In this document: positions 1 to 5,898 of the stretch, in pieces | Position numbering within the stretch: position 1 is the stretch's first letter | Layout of the letters: every line of letters starts with the position of its first letter | From: an uncultured Holophagales bacterium | Lineage (GTDB): Bacteria > Acidobacteriota > Thermoanaerobaculia > UBA5066 | Length of the DNA stretch: 6,567 nucleotides | NCBI GenBank assembly: GCA_937864895.1 | Contig: CALMDF010000079.1 | Coordinates: 1-6,567 of the forward strand | Direction: 5' to 3' | The notes under the pieces: generated by a model | The model's input: the letters and a program-made list of their open reading frames with translations, nothing else | The model's database searches: none | Told to the model about the DNA's origin: nothing | Translations under genes and position numbers: made by a program

Positions 1-137
1 TTGACCGCAGGCAGCTCGCCGGGGGCGAAGCGCAGGCTGTAGCGATTGGCGCCGTCGAGCTTCTGCCCATCGGCATCGACCGAGTACATCGGGTACAACG
101 CCTCCTGCTTCGAATTGCCATAGATGCCCAGCACCGC
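1..137 (-). pseudogene. DUF1254/DUF1214-family protein fragment, cut at both ends
   Basis: Read on the minus strand, this stretch gives a peptide beginning about AAVLGIYGNSKQEALYP, followed by YSVDADGQKLDG, then NRYSLRFAPGELPAV at the window edge. These match the conserved core of the DUF1214 domain of DUF1254/DUF1214 proteins (GxYGNS, EAxYP, DxxGxxLDG, YxLxFxPGxLPxV). The family is usually several hundred residues long, with the DUF1254 domain upstream. Here the frame stays open only to base 200, with a TAG at 201-203, and the residues encoded at 138-200 do not look like the family. The gene is therefore broken on its 5' side and leaves the window on its 3' side. It uses AAT, GAT, TTG and CTG codons more than its neighbours, which prefer AAC, GAC and CTC, and its GC content (about 64%) is lower. 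Function of the family is poorly defined. Remnant, transferred piece or assembly join are all possible. Confidence 0.62.
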
Positions 138-690
138 CGCCGAGACCCAGGCCCCGGAGATCACCCCGGTCGACGATGCGATCGGCCGCATGGAGCGGCT
201 CTACCAGGCGATGACGGGACGCGAGGCGCCGCCGGCCGACACCATCTACGCGCCGATTCCCGTCGAGCGGAACCCCGGGGAGTATGTCGACGAGCAGATG
301 AGCCGGCTCCTCGAGCGGCTCGGGCCCGCGTCGGGCTTTCCGGCGACGACGGCGGGGACGCCGGTGTGGGCACCCTCGCTCTCGATCTGCGAGAGCGCCG
401 CGGAGATCGTCGTCCGCGCCGACCTTCCGGGCGTCGCAAGGGAGCTCCTCCGGGTGACGATGAACGGCAACGTCCTCACGTTGTCCGGGTCACGGGCCGC
501 CACCCCCGCCGGCGGGGAGACGATCCGCCTCTCCGAGGCCCCGGCAGGAGCGTTCCGTCGAGTCCTCGTCCTCGCGGGCGCAGACCGCGATGCCGAACCC
601 GTCGCGCGGATGAGGGACGGCGTCCTCGAGGTGCGTGTTGCGCGCGAGGCCCCTCGATCGCCGTCGGAGCGCGCGATCCCGATCCAGTAA
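124..690 (+). CDS. Hsp20/alpha-crystallin family small heat-shock protein
   Basis: Encodes a 188-residue small heat-shock protein, an ATP-independent cytoplasmic holdase that binds unfolding proteins in oligomers. Residues about 82-175 form the alpha-crystallin domain. The visible marks are ADLPGV (99-104), a strand ending NVLTLSGSR, EAPAGAFRRVLVL (138-150) and the signature RDGVLEV (164-170). The C-terminal tail carries an I-x-I motif (IPI, 185-187), which in this family docks onto a neighbouring subunit. The N-terminal arm of about 80 residues is longer than usual and contains MERLYQAMTG and YAPIPVERNPGEYVDEQ. The frame cannot begin before 124, because TAG lies directly upstream. No ribosome-binding site precedes ATG 124 or the alternative ATG at 190, and the upstream DNA belongs to the DUF1214 fragment, so the native start and promoter may be lost. 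The family call is firm; the start is not. Confidence 0.88.
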   Translation: MPSTAAETQAPEITPVDDAIGRMERLYQAMTGREAPPADTIYAPIPVERNPGEYVDEQMSRLLERLGPASGFPATTAGTPVWAPSLSICESAAEIVVRADLPGVARELLRVTMNGNVLTLSGSRAATPAGGETIRLSEAPAGAFRRVLVLAGADRDAEPVARMRDGVLEVRVAREAPRSPSERAIPIQ

Positions 691-718
691 CCCTGGGGTG
701 CGCCGTCCCTCCAACCTT

Positions 719-728
719 CCGACGTCGG
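719..728. repeat. Perfect 10-base palindrome in the hsp20-kinase gap
   Basis: CCGACGTCGG is a perfect inverted repeat, 28 bases after the hsp20 stop and 32 bases before the kinase start. In such GC-rich DNA a 10-base palindrome can occur by chance. It could be half of an operator region together with the palindrome at 747-760. No sigma-70-like -35/-10 pair is evident around it. Confidence 0.35.
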
Positions 729-746
729 GAGACTCTTTCAAGGAAG

Positions 747-760
747 GGAGAGATCTCTCC
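747..760 (+). promoter_or_regulatory. Palindrome covering the ribosome-binding site of the kinase gene
   Basis: GGAGAGATCTCTCC is a perfect 14-base palindrome that ends on the base just before the GTG start at 761. Its left half lies in the purine-rich Shine-Dalgarno region (AGGAAGGGAG, 741-750). On DNA it could be an operator. On RNA it could fold as a 5-bp stem (GGAGA/TCTCC) with a GATC loop and partly hide the ribosome-binding site. The upstream AGGAAG would stay exposed, so any effect may be modest. The palindrome is seen directly; its role is inference. Confidence 0.45.
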
Positions 761-1933
761 GTGGGTCGTGACGATGAGACGAACCCGGGTTCGGTGCCAG
801 CGGCGCCCGCCTGGAGCCCTTCGCGCTCCGAGCTTCCGCACCCGCGGCCGGGTCGTTCCGGCCAACCCCGCCGGCACGACGACCTCCTCCTCGCCCAGAT
901 GGCCGAGAGCGTCCACGACGTCTTCTGGGTCGCCGCCCCGGAAAGCCGGCGCATCCGTTACGTGAACCACGCTTACGAACGGGTCTGGGGCCGGCGACGT
1001 CCCGCCGCCTGGGAAGAGGCTCCCTTCTGGCCGGAGGCGGTTCACCCCGATGACGAGATCCGCGTCGTCGCCGCCCTGCGCAGCCAGACGCTCTCGGGGC
1101 GCTACGACGAGGTCTACCGCATCGTCCGGCCCGATTCCACGGAAAGGTGGGTCTGGGATCGCGCCGTCGTCGTCCGCGACGCCGCCGGCAGGGTCAGGCA
1201 CCTCGCCGGCATCGCGGCCGACATCACCGAGAGAAAGAAGGCCGAGGACGCGCTCCGGAGGTCTCACGCGCAGCTCCGGGCGCTCTCCGAGAGGCGGGAG
1301 CTGGTCCGCGAGGAGGAACGGACTCGGGTCGCGCGGGAGATCCACGACGAGCTCGGCCAGGTCCTGACGACCCTCAAGCTCGACCTGGCCTGGCTGGCCG
1401 ACAAGCCCCCGGCCGGGCCGCGCGCGTTGCGGAACCGGCTCCGCGCCCTCTCGCGACGGATCGACGGGGCGATCCGGACGGTGCAGACGATCGCGACCGC
1501 CCTGCGCCCCGCCCCGCTCGACCACCTCGGCCTCGTCGCGGCCCTCGAGTGGCACGCCCGGCAGTTCCAGGCGCTGAGTGGCCTCCGCGTCGATCTGGAC
1601 GTGGCCCTCAACGACCCGGGTCTCGACCCAAGGCTCTCGATCGCGGTCTTCCGGATCTTCCAGGAGGCCCTAACGAACGTGGCGCGACACGCGGGCGCCT
1701 CGCGAGTCGACGTCCACCTCGCCGAGGAGGACGGCGCACTCAGGCTCGACGTGATCGACGACGGCCGGGGCATCCGCGAAGCCGCGAGGGACGACATCGG
1801 CTCGCTCGGCGTTCTCGGGATGCGGGAGCGCGCGCGATCGCTCGCTGGCGAGCTCGACGTGAGACCGCTGCCCGGGGGCGGAACGGCCGTCTCGCTCCGC
1901 CTCCCGCTCCGTCGAGAGGCTGGGCCGCCGTGA
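761..1933 (+). CDS. PAS-domain sensor histidine kinase (HisKA_3 type)
   Basis: A 390-residue sensor kinase that would autophosphorylate on histidine and pass the phosphate to the regulator encoded next. Residues about 47-160 form a PAS domain ending in the typical ADITERKKAE linker. A helical dimerisation domain follows, with the HisKA_3 box EERTRVAREIHDELGQ (phosphoacceptor His195). The C-terminal HATPase has an N box FQEALTNVARHAGA (Asn306), a G1 box DDGRG (333-337) and GVLGMRERA as the second glycine-rich box. There is no transmembrane segment or signal peptide, so it senses a cytoplasmic or diffusible cue; the PAS ligand is unknown. I chose GTG 761 because AGGAAGGGAG lies about 10 bases upstream. 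The frame stays open further upstream into hsp20, but those residues are arginine-rich and not protein-like; ATG 899 would remove the disordered N-terminus. Its stop overlaps the regulator start by 4 bases (GTGA). Confidence 0.93.
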   Translation: MGRDDETNPGSVPAAPAWSPSRSELPHPRPGRSGQPRRHDDLLLAQMAESVHDVFWVAAPESRRIRYVNHAYERVWGRRRPAAWEEAPFWPEAVHPDDEIRVVAALRSQTLSGRYDEVYRIVRPDSTERWVWDRAVVVRDAAGRVRHLAGIAADITERKKAEDALRRSHAQLRALSERRELVREEERTRVAREIHDELGQVLTTLKLDLAWLADKPPAGPRALRNRLRALSRRIDGAIRTVQTIATALRPAPLDHLGLVAALEWHARQFQALSGLRVDLDVALNDPGLDPRLSIAVFRIFQEALTNVARHAGASRVDVHLAEEDGALRLDVIDDGRGIREAARDDIGSLGVLGMRERARSLAGELDVRPLPGGGTAVSLRLPLRREAGPP

Positions 1934-2568
1934 CGCGCGTCCTCGTCGTCGACGACCACCCCGTCGTCCGCCACGGGATCCGCCGCATCCTGACGGAGAA
2001 GCTCGACCGCCCCGTGACGGTGGGCGAGGCGGGAGACGCGCGCGAGGCGCTCGAAGCCGTCGAGCGGCAGGCGTGGGACGTCGTCGTCCTCGACATCGCC
2101 ATGCCCCGCGGTGGCGGCCTCGAGGCGCTCCGGGAGATCCGGCGCGTCCGCCCGCGCACTCCCGTCCTCGTCCTCTCGGTCCAGCCCGAAGACCCCTACG
2201 CCGTGCGCGTCCTGAAGGCGGGGGCCTCCGGCTTTCTGAGCAAGGAGTCGGCGCCGGACGAGCTCGTCGGCGCGCTCCGTCGCGTCCTCGCGGGCCGGAG
2301 GTACGTCAGCTCGAGCACGGCCGAGAGGCTCGCCCACGCGCTCCACGAGGGAGGCTCCGACCGTCCTCTCCACGAGACGCTGACGGACAGGGAGTTCCAC
2401 GTGCTGCGCCTCCTCGTCTCCGGGATGACGGTGACGGAGGCGGCCCGGGAGCTCGGGCGGAGCGTCAAGACCGTCAGCACGCACCGGACGCGGCTGCTTC
2501 GCAAGCTCCGGCTCAAGAGCACTGTCGAGGCCGCCCGGTACGCGCTCGCGGCCGGGCTTTTCGAGTAG
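1930..2568 (+). CDS. NarL/FixJ-family response regulator (receiver plus LuxR-type HTH)
   Basis: A 212-residue transcription regulator, the evident partner of the preceding kinase. The receiver domain (about residues 3-120) has the acidic pair Asp8-Asp9 in VLVVDDHPVVRHGI, the phosphoacceptor Asp55 in VVVLDIAMP, Ser83 at the switch position and Lys105 in FLSKES. All the phosphorylation residues are therefore present. The LuxR-type helix-turn-helix spans about 151-212, from LTDREFHVLRLLVSGM through the recognition segment RSVKTVSTHRTRLLRKL. The start is GTG 1930 (VTRVLVVDDH), whose GTGA overlaps the kinase stop and implies translational coupling. Length and domain order are standard for the family. 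Target genes are not known. The gene directly downstream lies after a 425-base gap and could be regulated, but no binding site was identified. Confidence 0.95.
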   Translation: MTRVLVVDDHPVVRHGIRRILTEKLDRPVTVGEAGDAREALEAVERQAWDVVVLDIAMPRGGGLEALREIRRVRPRTPVLVLSVQPEDPYAVRVLKAGASGFLSKESAPDELVGALRRVLAGRRYVSSSTAERLAHALHEGGSDRPLHETLTDREFHVLRLLVSGMTVTEAARELGRSVKTVSTHRTRLLRKLRLKSTVEAARYALAAGLFE

Positions 2569-2671
2569 GTCGGAACCGTCCCACGCCCGGATGGCGTGAA
2601 GTCCTACGGGACGCAGCGAAGTTCTCCGATTTCGCTCCTCCGACCGGCGAGCCCACCTTGGGGAGTCGGCA

Positions 2672-2695
2672 CGGAGCGGCCGCTCGAACGCTCCG
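2672..2695. repeat. Inverted repeat with nested 12-base palindrome
   Basis: CGGAGCG (2672-2678) pairs with CGCTCCG (2689-2695) around a 10-base loop. The overlapping GAGCGGCCGCTC (2674-2685) is itself a perfect palindrome, so two alternative folds compete. No T-tract follows, so it is not an intrinsic terminator. Operator or RNA structure are both possible. Confidence 0.4.
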
Positions 2696-2750
2696 AGGAG
2701 GTCAACTTCCCACGGGCAAAATCGATCCTCTCGCGGTCCCCGGCAGCTGT

Positions 2751-2786
2751 GGAGAGGGACGCGCCCCCCAAGGACGCGTCCCCTCC
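2751..2786. repeat. Inverted repeat, 12-bp stem with one bulge
   Basis: GGAG-A-GGGACGCG (2751-2763) pairs with CGCGTCCCCTCC (2775-2786). Base A2755 is bulged and the loop is 11 bases. The stem is almost entirely G-C, so it should be stable in RNA. It is followed by GACCAAGG rather than a T-tract, which argues against a terminator for the regulator. It lies about 210 bases upstream of the next start codon. Confidence 0.5.
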
Positions 2787-2890
2787 GACCAAGGCGGATC
2801 CCCTCCGGGCGTTTCGGGCTGCCGGACCTGCCGTCCTGCAATCCCGCCGTTCCGCCCGTCTTGACCTGCCGCCGCGGTCCGCACGATCGC

Positions 2891-2935
2891 CGTCGCCTCC
2901 CCGGCTTGCCACTTCCGGCGCCGGGGAGGCGGACG
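2891..2935. repeat. Strong inverted repeat 58 bases upstream of the secreted haem protein gene
   Basis: GCCTCCCCGGC (2895-2905) is perfectly complementary to GCCGGGGAGGC (2920-2930) across a 14-base loop. CGTC (2891-2894) extends the pairing to GACG (2932-2935) past one bulged G, giving about 15 bp. No T-tract follows. It could be a regulator-binding site or a leader hairpin acting on translation of the gene at 2994. The pairing is seen directly; the role is unknown. Confidence 0.55.
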
Positions 2936-2980
2936 TGAACGAGCCGGCTCGGGCACGGCCCGGGTGGCCCCAATGCGCAT

Positions 2981-2984
2981 GGAG
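2981..2984 (+). promoter_or_regulatory. Ribosome-binding site that decides the start at 2994
   Basis: GGAG lies 9 bases before ATG 2994. Alternative in-frame starts at 2964 (GTG), 2973 (ATG) and 2979 (ATG) have no comparable site at a proper distance. The choice of 2994 also puts a positively charged N-region directly before the hydrophobic signal-peptide core. Confidence 0.65.
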
Positions 2985-2993
2985 ATACATCCG

Positions 2994-5864
2994 ATGTTCC
3001 GAACGAGGGTCCTGCTTCTCTACCCGATCATCGCGGCGACCGCGATCTTCATCCCGGCCACCCGTTTCCAGCAGGGGATGGCCTCCGCCGTCAGGGCGAC
3101 GTCCTGGCACATTCGCGTCGTTGCCGACGATCTCCCGCGCCCCGCCGGTATCGCGTATCGGGACGGCCTCCTCTGGGTCGCGACGAAACCCGTCGCGGAC
3201 GGCCGCGACGGCTCGCTCGTACGTCTCGACCTCTCGACCAGGAGCCTCACGCTCCTCCAGAACGGCCCCGACGTACCGGCTTCCTTCGCACTGGGGCCGC
3301 AGGGCGAGGTCCTCTGGACCCGTCCGGCCGACGGCGCCCTCGTGTCGCAGTCGCGGCCCGGCGCCCTGCCTCGCGTCCTCCGGGAGGGCCTCCGCCTTCC
3401 CGGTGCGATCGCGAGCGGCGAAGAGCAATCCGTCTACTGGGTCGAGGACCTGAGGACCCCGAGCGCGCCAGACGCGACCGGCGTCCTTGCGCTCGACCGG
3501 GGACGGGTCCGCCGGTTGCTCGCTTCCGGCGCCCGTCCGACGGCCCTCGCCGTCTCACCGCAGGGGGACGTCTTCCTCACGAACGGCGTCGAGGGCCTGC
3601 TTCAGCGCGTGCGGCCGGACGGCCGGAGCGAGGTCCTCCTGCGGGGGCTCAGGAGCCCCGCCGCGATTGCGCTGTCCCCGGACGGCCATACCGTCTACTT
3701 CACGGAGGTCCCCGCCCGGGGTGTCGCCGACGACAGGAATTCGGTGAACGCCTTCGACCTCCGCACGCTCGCCCGCAGCATCGTCGCGCGGGGCGATCCG
3801 GACCCGGCCGGTCTGGCAGCCGGCGATCACGGGAGCGTCTTCTGGTCGAGCACGAGCCGCGGGATGGTCCTGCAGGCCTCGCCGGTCGAATCCCGCGAGA
3901 CCGCCGACTCCGAGGACTCCGACGACTCCGAGGACGGATCGAAGTTCAAGGCCCGCGTCGTCCTGAGCGGGAGCCAGGAGACGCCCCCCGTCGACACCCT
4001 CGCGTCCGGGAAGGCGAAATTCGAGCTGAAGGAACCAGAGGCCGAGGATGACGACGAGGAGGGCGGCGACGACGAGGGTGAGGACGAAGAGGCCGAGGAC
4101 CGCGGACGGCGAGACGGGAGCGAGGAGGAGAAGACCCCGAACCTCAAGTACTCCGTCCACGCGAAGCGCCTCGTCGGCTTCACCGCGGCGCACATCCACG
4201 TCGGCGCCCCGGGCCAGCCCGGCCCGATCGTCGCCCCGCTCCCTTCCAGGCGCAGCCAGCGGTCGCGGAGCGGCGAAGTCGAGCTGCAAGGCCGGGTCCG
4301 CCCCTCCGACCTCACCGGCCCGCTCGCGGGAAACTGGATCGGCTTCGTCGCAGCCCTCAGGACCGGCGGCCTCTACGTCAACCTCCACACCGAGGCCCAT
4401 CCCGGCGGCGAGATCCGCGGGCAGATCGGCTCCACCGAGCCCCCCGTCGAGCTGCCGCCCGACGGGACGATCACGTCTCCCGCAGGCGACGTGACCGTCG
4501 ACGACGGCCAGGCCGTGTTCTTTGCCGGAAGCGCGAGCGACCCGAACGGTGACACCGTCACCGTCTTCTGGGACTTCGGCGACGGTGGAACGTCGACGTC
4601 GCTGACTCCGGGCGACCACCCCTACACGAGCCCGGGTACGTACGTCGTGACGTTCACTGCGACCGATTCGGGCGGACTCGCCGACCCGACGCCCGACACC
4701 CGGACGGTCACCGTCCTCCCCCCCGCCGGCAACCAGCCTCCGAACGGGACGATCACGTCGCCGGCCGGGAACGTCACGATCACCGCAGGGCAGTCCGTAC
4801 CGTTCGCCGGAGTCGCGACCGACCCCGACGGCGACATGGTGACCGTCCTCTGGACTTTCGGCGACGGCTCCTCCTCGACCGAGCTCAACCCGGGCGACCA
4901 CACGTTCTCCTCTGCCGGAACGTTCTCCGTGACGCTCGTGGCGACGGACTCGAGTGGTCTCGCCGACCCGACGCCCGACACCCGTACCGTCACCGTCGAG
5001 CCTGCAACGACGAACCTGCCGCCCGACGGCATGATCACCTCCCCCTCCGGCGACGTGACGATCACCGCCGGGCAGGCCGTCTCCTTCGCCGGGAACGCGA
5101 CGGACCCGAACGGCGACGCCGTCACCGTCCTCTGGGACTTCGGCGACGGGTCCTCCTCGACGTCGCTCGTGCCGGGCGATCACCTCTACGCCACCGCCGG
5201 AAGCTACGTCGTCACCCTCACCGCGACCGATTCGACCGGTCTCGCCGACCCGACACCCGACAGCCGGACCATCACGGTCGAGCCCGTCGCGGCCAACCAG
5301 CCGCCCGACGGCACCATCACCTCTCCCGCCGGCGACGTCACGATCACTGCCGGCCAGGCCGTCTCCTTCTCCGGCACGGCGACGGACCCGGACGGCGACG
5401 CCGTCACCGTCCTCTGGGACTTCGACGACGGCTCGACCTCGACCGCCCTGATGCCTGGAGACCACGCGTTCCCCACCGCCGGAACCTACGTCGTCACCTT
5501 CACCGCGACGGACTCGCAAGGGCTCGCCGACCCCACTCCGGCCACGGTGACGGTCACCGTGGACCCGGCCCCTCCGACCGCGACCCTGACGATGGTCCAG
5601 ACGACGGTCTTCACGCCGAAGTGCACCGGCTGCCACGGGGGATCCTCCCCGACGGCCGGCATGAACCTCGAGGCCGGAATGGCCTGGTCGAACCTCGTGG
5701 ACGTCCCCGCCACGACCCAGGCCGGAGTCCGCGTCTCGCCCGGACAGCCGTCGAACAGCGTCCTCTACGAATTCCTCGTCGCCGGTCACCGCTCGAGCTC
5801 GGTGACGGACGCCGACCGGCAGCTTATCTACGACTGGATCGCGGCCGGAGCCCCGGACAACTGA
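2994..5864 (+). CDS. Secreted multidomain protein: beta-propeller, CHRD, four PKD domains, C-terminal c-type haem domain
   Basis: A 956-residue exported protein. The signal peptide is residues 1-32 (charged start, hydrophobic core VLLLYPIIAATAIFIP, likely cleavage after ASA). Residues about 38-300 are a beta-propeller of NHL/SMP-30-like repeats (RPAGIAYRDGLLWVAT, PTALAVSPQGDVFLTN, PAAIALSPDGHTVYFTE). An acidic Ser/Asp/Glu linker (302-316) leads to a CHRD domain (about 318-479), recognisable by LSGSQETPPVDT, AHIHVGAPGQPGP and YVNLHTEAHPGGEIRGQ. A very acidic insert (about 347-379) interrupts it. Four PKD domains of 94 residues follow (about 488-858). The C-terminal domain carries CTGCH (Cys877, Cys880, His881) and ends in IYDWIAAGAPDN, resembling c-type cytochrome domains of the planctomycete-cytochrome kind. 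It probably binds one covalent haem outside the cytoplasmic membrane, with PKD domains as spacers. The usual Met-Pro ligand segment is not seen. Substrate and electron partner are unknown. It is monocistronic by position and followed by a terminator. Confidence 0.9.
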   Translation: MFRTRVLLLYPIIAATAIFIPATRFQQGMASAVRATSWHIRVVADDLPRPAGIAYRDGLLWVATKPVADGRDGSLVRLDLSTRSLTLLQNGPDVPASFALGPQGEVLWTRPADGALVSQSRPGALPRVLREGLRLPGAIASGEEQSVYWVEDLRTPSAPDATGVLALDRGRVRRLLASGARPTALAVSPQGDVFLTNGVEGLLQRVRPDGRSEVLLRGLRSPAAIALSPDGHTVYFTEVPARGVADDRNSVNAFDLRTLARSIVARGDPDPAGLAAGDHGSVFWSSTSRGMVLQASPVESRETADSEDSDDSEDGSKFKARVVLSGSQETPPVDTLASGKAKFELKEPEAEDDDEEGGDDEGEDEEAEDRGRRDGSEEEKTPNLKYSVHAKRLVGFTAAHIHVGAPGQPGPIVAPLPSRRSQRSRSGEVELQGRVRPSDLTGPLAGNWIGFVAALRTGGLYVNLHTEAHPGGEIRGQIGSTEPPVELPPDGTITSPAGDVTVDDGQAVFFAGSASDPNGDTVTVFWDFGDGGTSTSLTPGDHPYTSPGTYVVTFTATDSGGLADPTPDTRTVTVLPPAGNQPPNGTITSPAGNVTITAGQSVPFAGVATDPDGDMVTVLWTFGDGSSSTELNPGDHTFSSAGTFSVTLVATDSSGLADPTPDTRTVTVEPATTNLPPDGMITSPSGDVTITAGQAVSFAGNATDPNGDAVTVLWDFGDGSSSTSLVPGDHLYATAGSYVVTLTATDSTGLADPTPDSRTITVEPVAANQPPDGTITSPAGDVTITAGQAVSFSGTATDPDGDAVTVLWDFDDGSTSTALMPGDHAFPTAGTYVVTFTATDSQGLADPTPATVTVTVDPAPPTATLTMVQTTVFTPKCTGCHGGSSPTAGMNLEAGMAWSNLVDVPATTQAGVRVSPGQPSNSVLYEFLVAGHRSSSVTDADRQLIYDWIAAGAPDN
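4032..4130 (+). other. Acidic low-complexity insert within the CHRD domain coding region
   Basis: These 33 codons (residues about 347-379 of the secreted protein) are mostly Glu and Asp, including EDDDEEGGDDEGEDEEAED, then a short basic patch and EEE. They fall between the first CHRD strands (GKAKFEL) and the next one (NLKYSVHAKRL), where ordinary CHRD domains have a short turn. The plus strand is strikingly purine-rich. Expansion by replication slippage, or a metal-binding or disordered loop, would fit. Confidence 0.7.
4455..5567 (+). repeat. Four tandem PKD-domain repeats, 282-base period
   Basis: Repeat units begin at 4455, 4737, 5019 and 5301, each exactly 282 bases (94 codons) after the last. 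Each starts PPxGxITSPxG. Each then carries a DPxGDxVTV segment, a WDFGDG-type PKD signature (WDFGDG, WTFGDG, WDFGDG, WDFDDG in order), a GTYVVTFTATDS-like strand and LADPTPxxxTxTV. Units 3 and 4 look closest, at roughly three quarters identical by eye. The fourth loses the PTPDTR ending and the first glycine of the signature. The exact spacing shows growth by in-register duplication within one reading frame. Confidence 0.92.
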
Positions 5865-5865
5865 C

Positions 5866-5891
5866 CCGTCGGTCTCCTCGTCGACCGACGG
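5866..5891 (+). repeat. Small hairpin just after the stop codon
   Basis: CCGTCGGT (5866-5873) pairs with ACCGACGG (5884-5891) around a 10-base loop, one base after the stop of the secreted haem protein gene. It has no T-tract and stands 7 bases ahead of the main terminator stem. It may stabilise the mRNA end or assist termination. Confidence 0.5.
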
Positions 5892-5898
5892 TTGACCG

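Larger units (their letters stand above)
2569..2993 (+). other. Long intergenic leader with hairpins, no convincing gene
   Basis: This 425-base gap separates the regulator from the secreted haem protein. Open frames cross it on both strands, but their translations are Arg/Pro/Ser-rich, lack domains and are expected in GC-rich DNA. It contains at least three inverted repeats (listed separately). A TTGACC at 2861-2866 resembles a -35 box, but no good -10 lies at the right distance. No intrinsic terminator with a T-tract is visible after the regulator. The gap probably holds the promoter and 5' leader of the downstream gene. Confidence 0.6.

Noticed and set aside
476..1555. 359-codon minus-strand frame over hsp20 and the PAS domain
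   Set aside because: It is a shadow of real plus-strand genes, with no recognisable motif or ribosome-binding site.
2615..2636. AGCGAA/TTCGCT hairpin after the regulator as a terminator
   Set aside because: It has only 6 bp with a 10-base loop and no T-tract.
2710..2790. Possible cyclic-di-GMP (GEMM) riboswitch: GGGCAAA, a CCTCTC/GAGAGG stem, then GGGACGC
   Set aside because: The order of these elements recalls GEMM-I, and GEMM elements often precede secreted proteins. But the conserved AAAGCC after GACGC, the GNRA loop and the receptor helix are absent, so the likeness is probably chance. A covariance-model scan would settle it.
2861..2889. TTGACC as a -35 box for the secreted haem protein gene
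   Set aside because: The sequence 17 bases downstream (CGATCG region) is a poor -10, and such hexamers are common by chance.
1264..2973. 569-codon open frame on the minus strand across the kinase, regulator and leader
   Set aside because: The translation is low-complexity Arg/Ser/Pro-rich with no domain signature, and the opposite strand encodes two clear signalling proteins with all catalytic motifs.
2596..3453. Plus-strand frame in the leader continuing into the secreted protein gene in another frame
   Set aside because: It is Ser/Arg/Pro-rich without domains and runs out of frame through a well-supported coding region.
3555..5789. 744-codon open frame on the minus strand
   Set aside because: It is antisense to the propeller/CHRD/PKD gene. 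Its translation is Gly/Arg/Val/Asp-rich and mirrors the PKD repeats. Long antisense frames are expected from strong GC bias at third positions.
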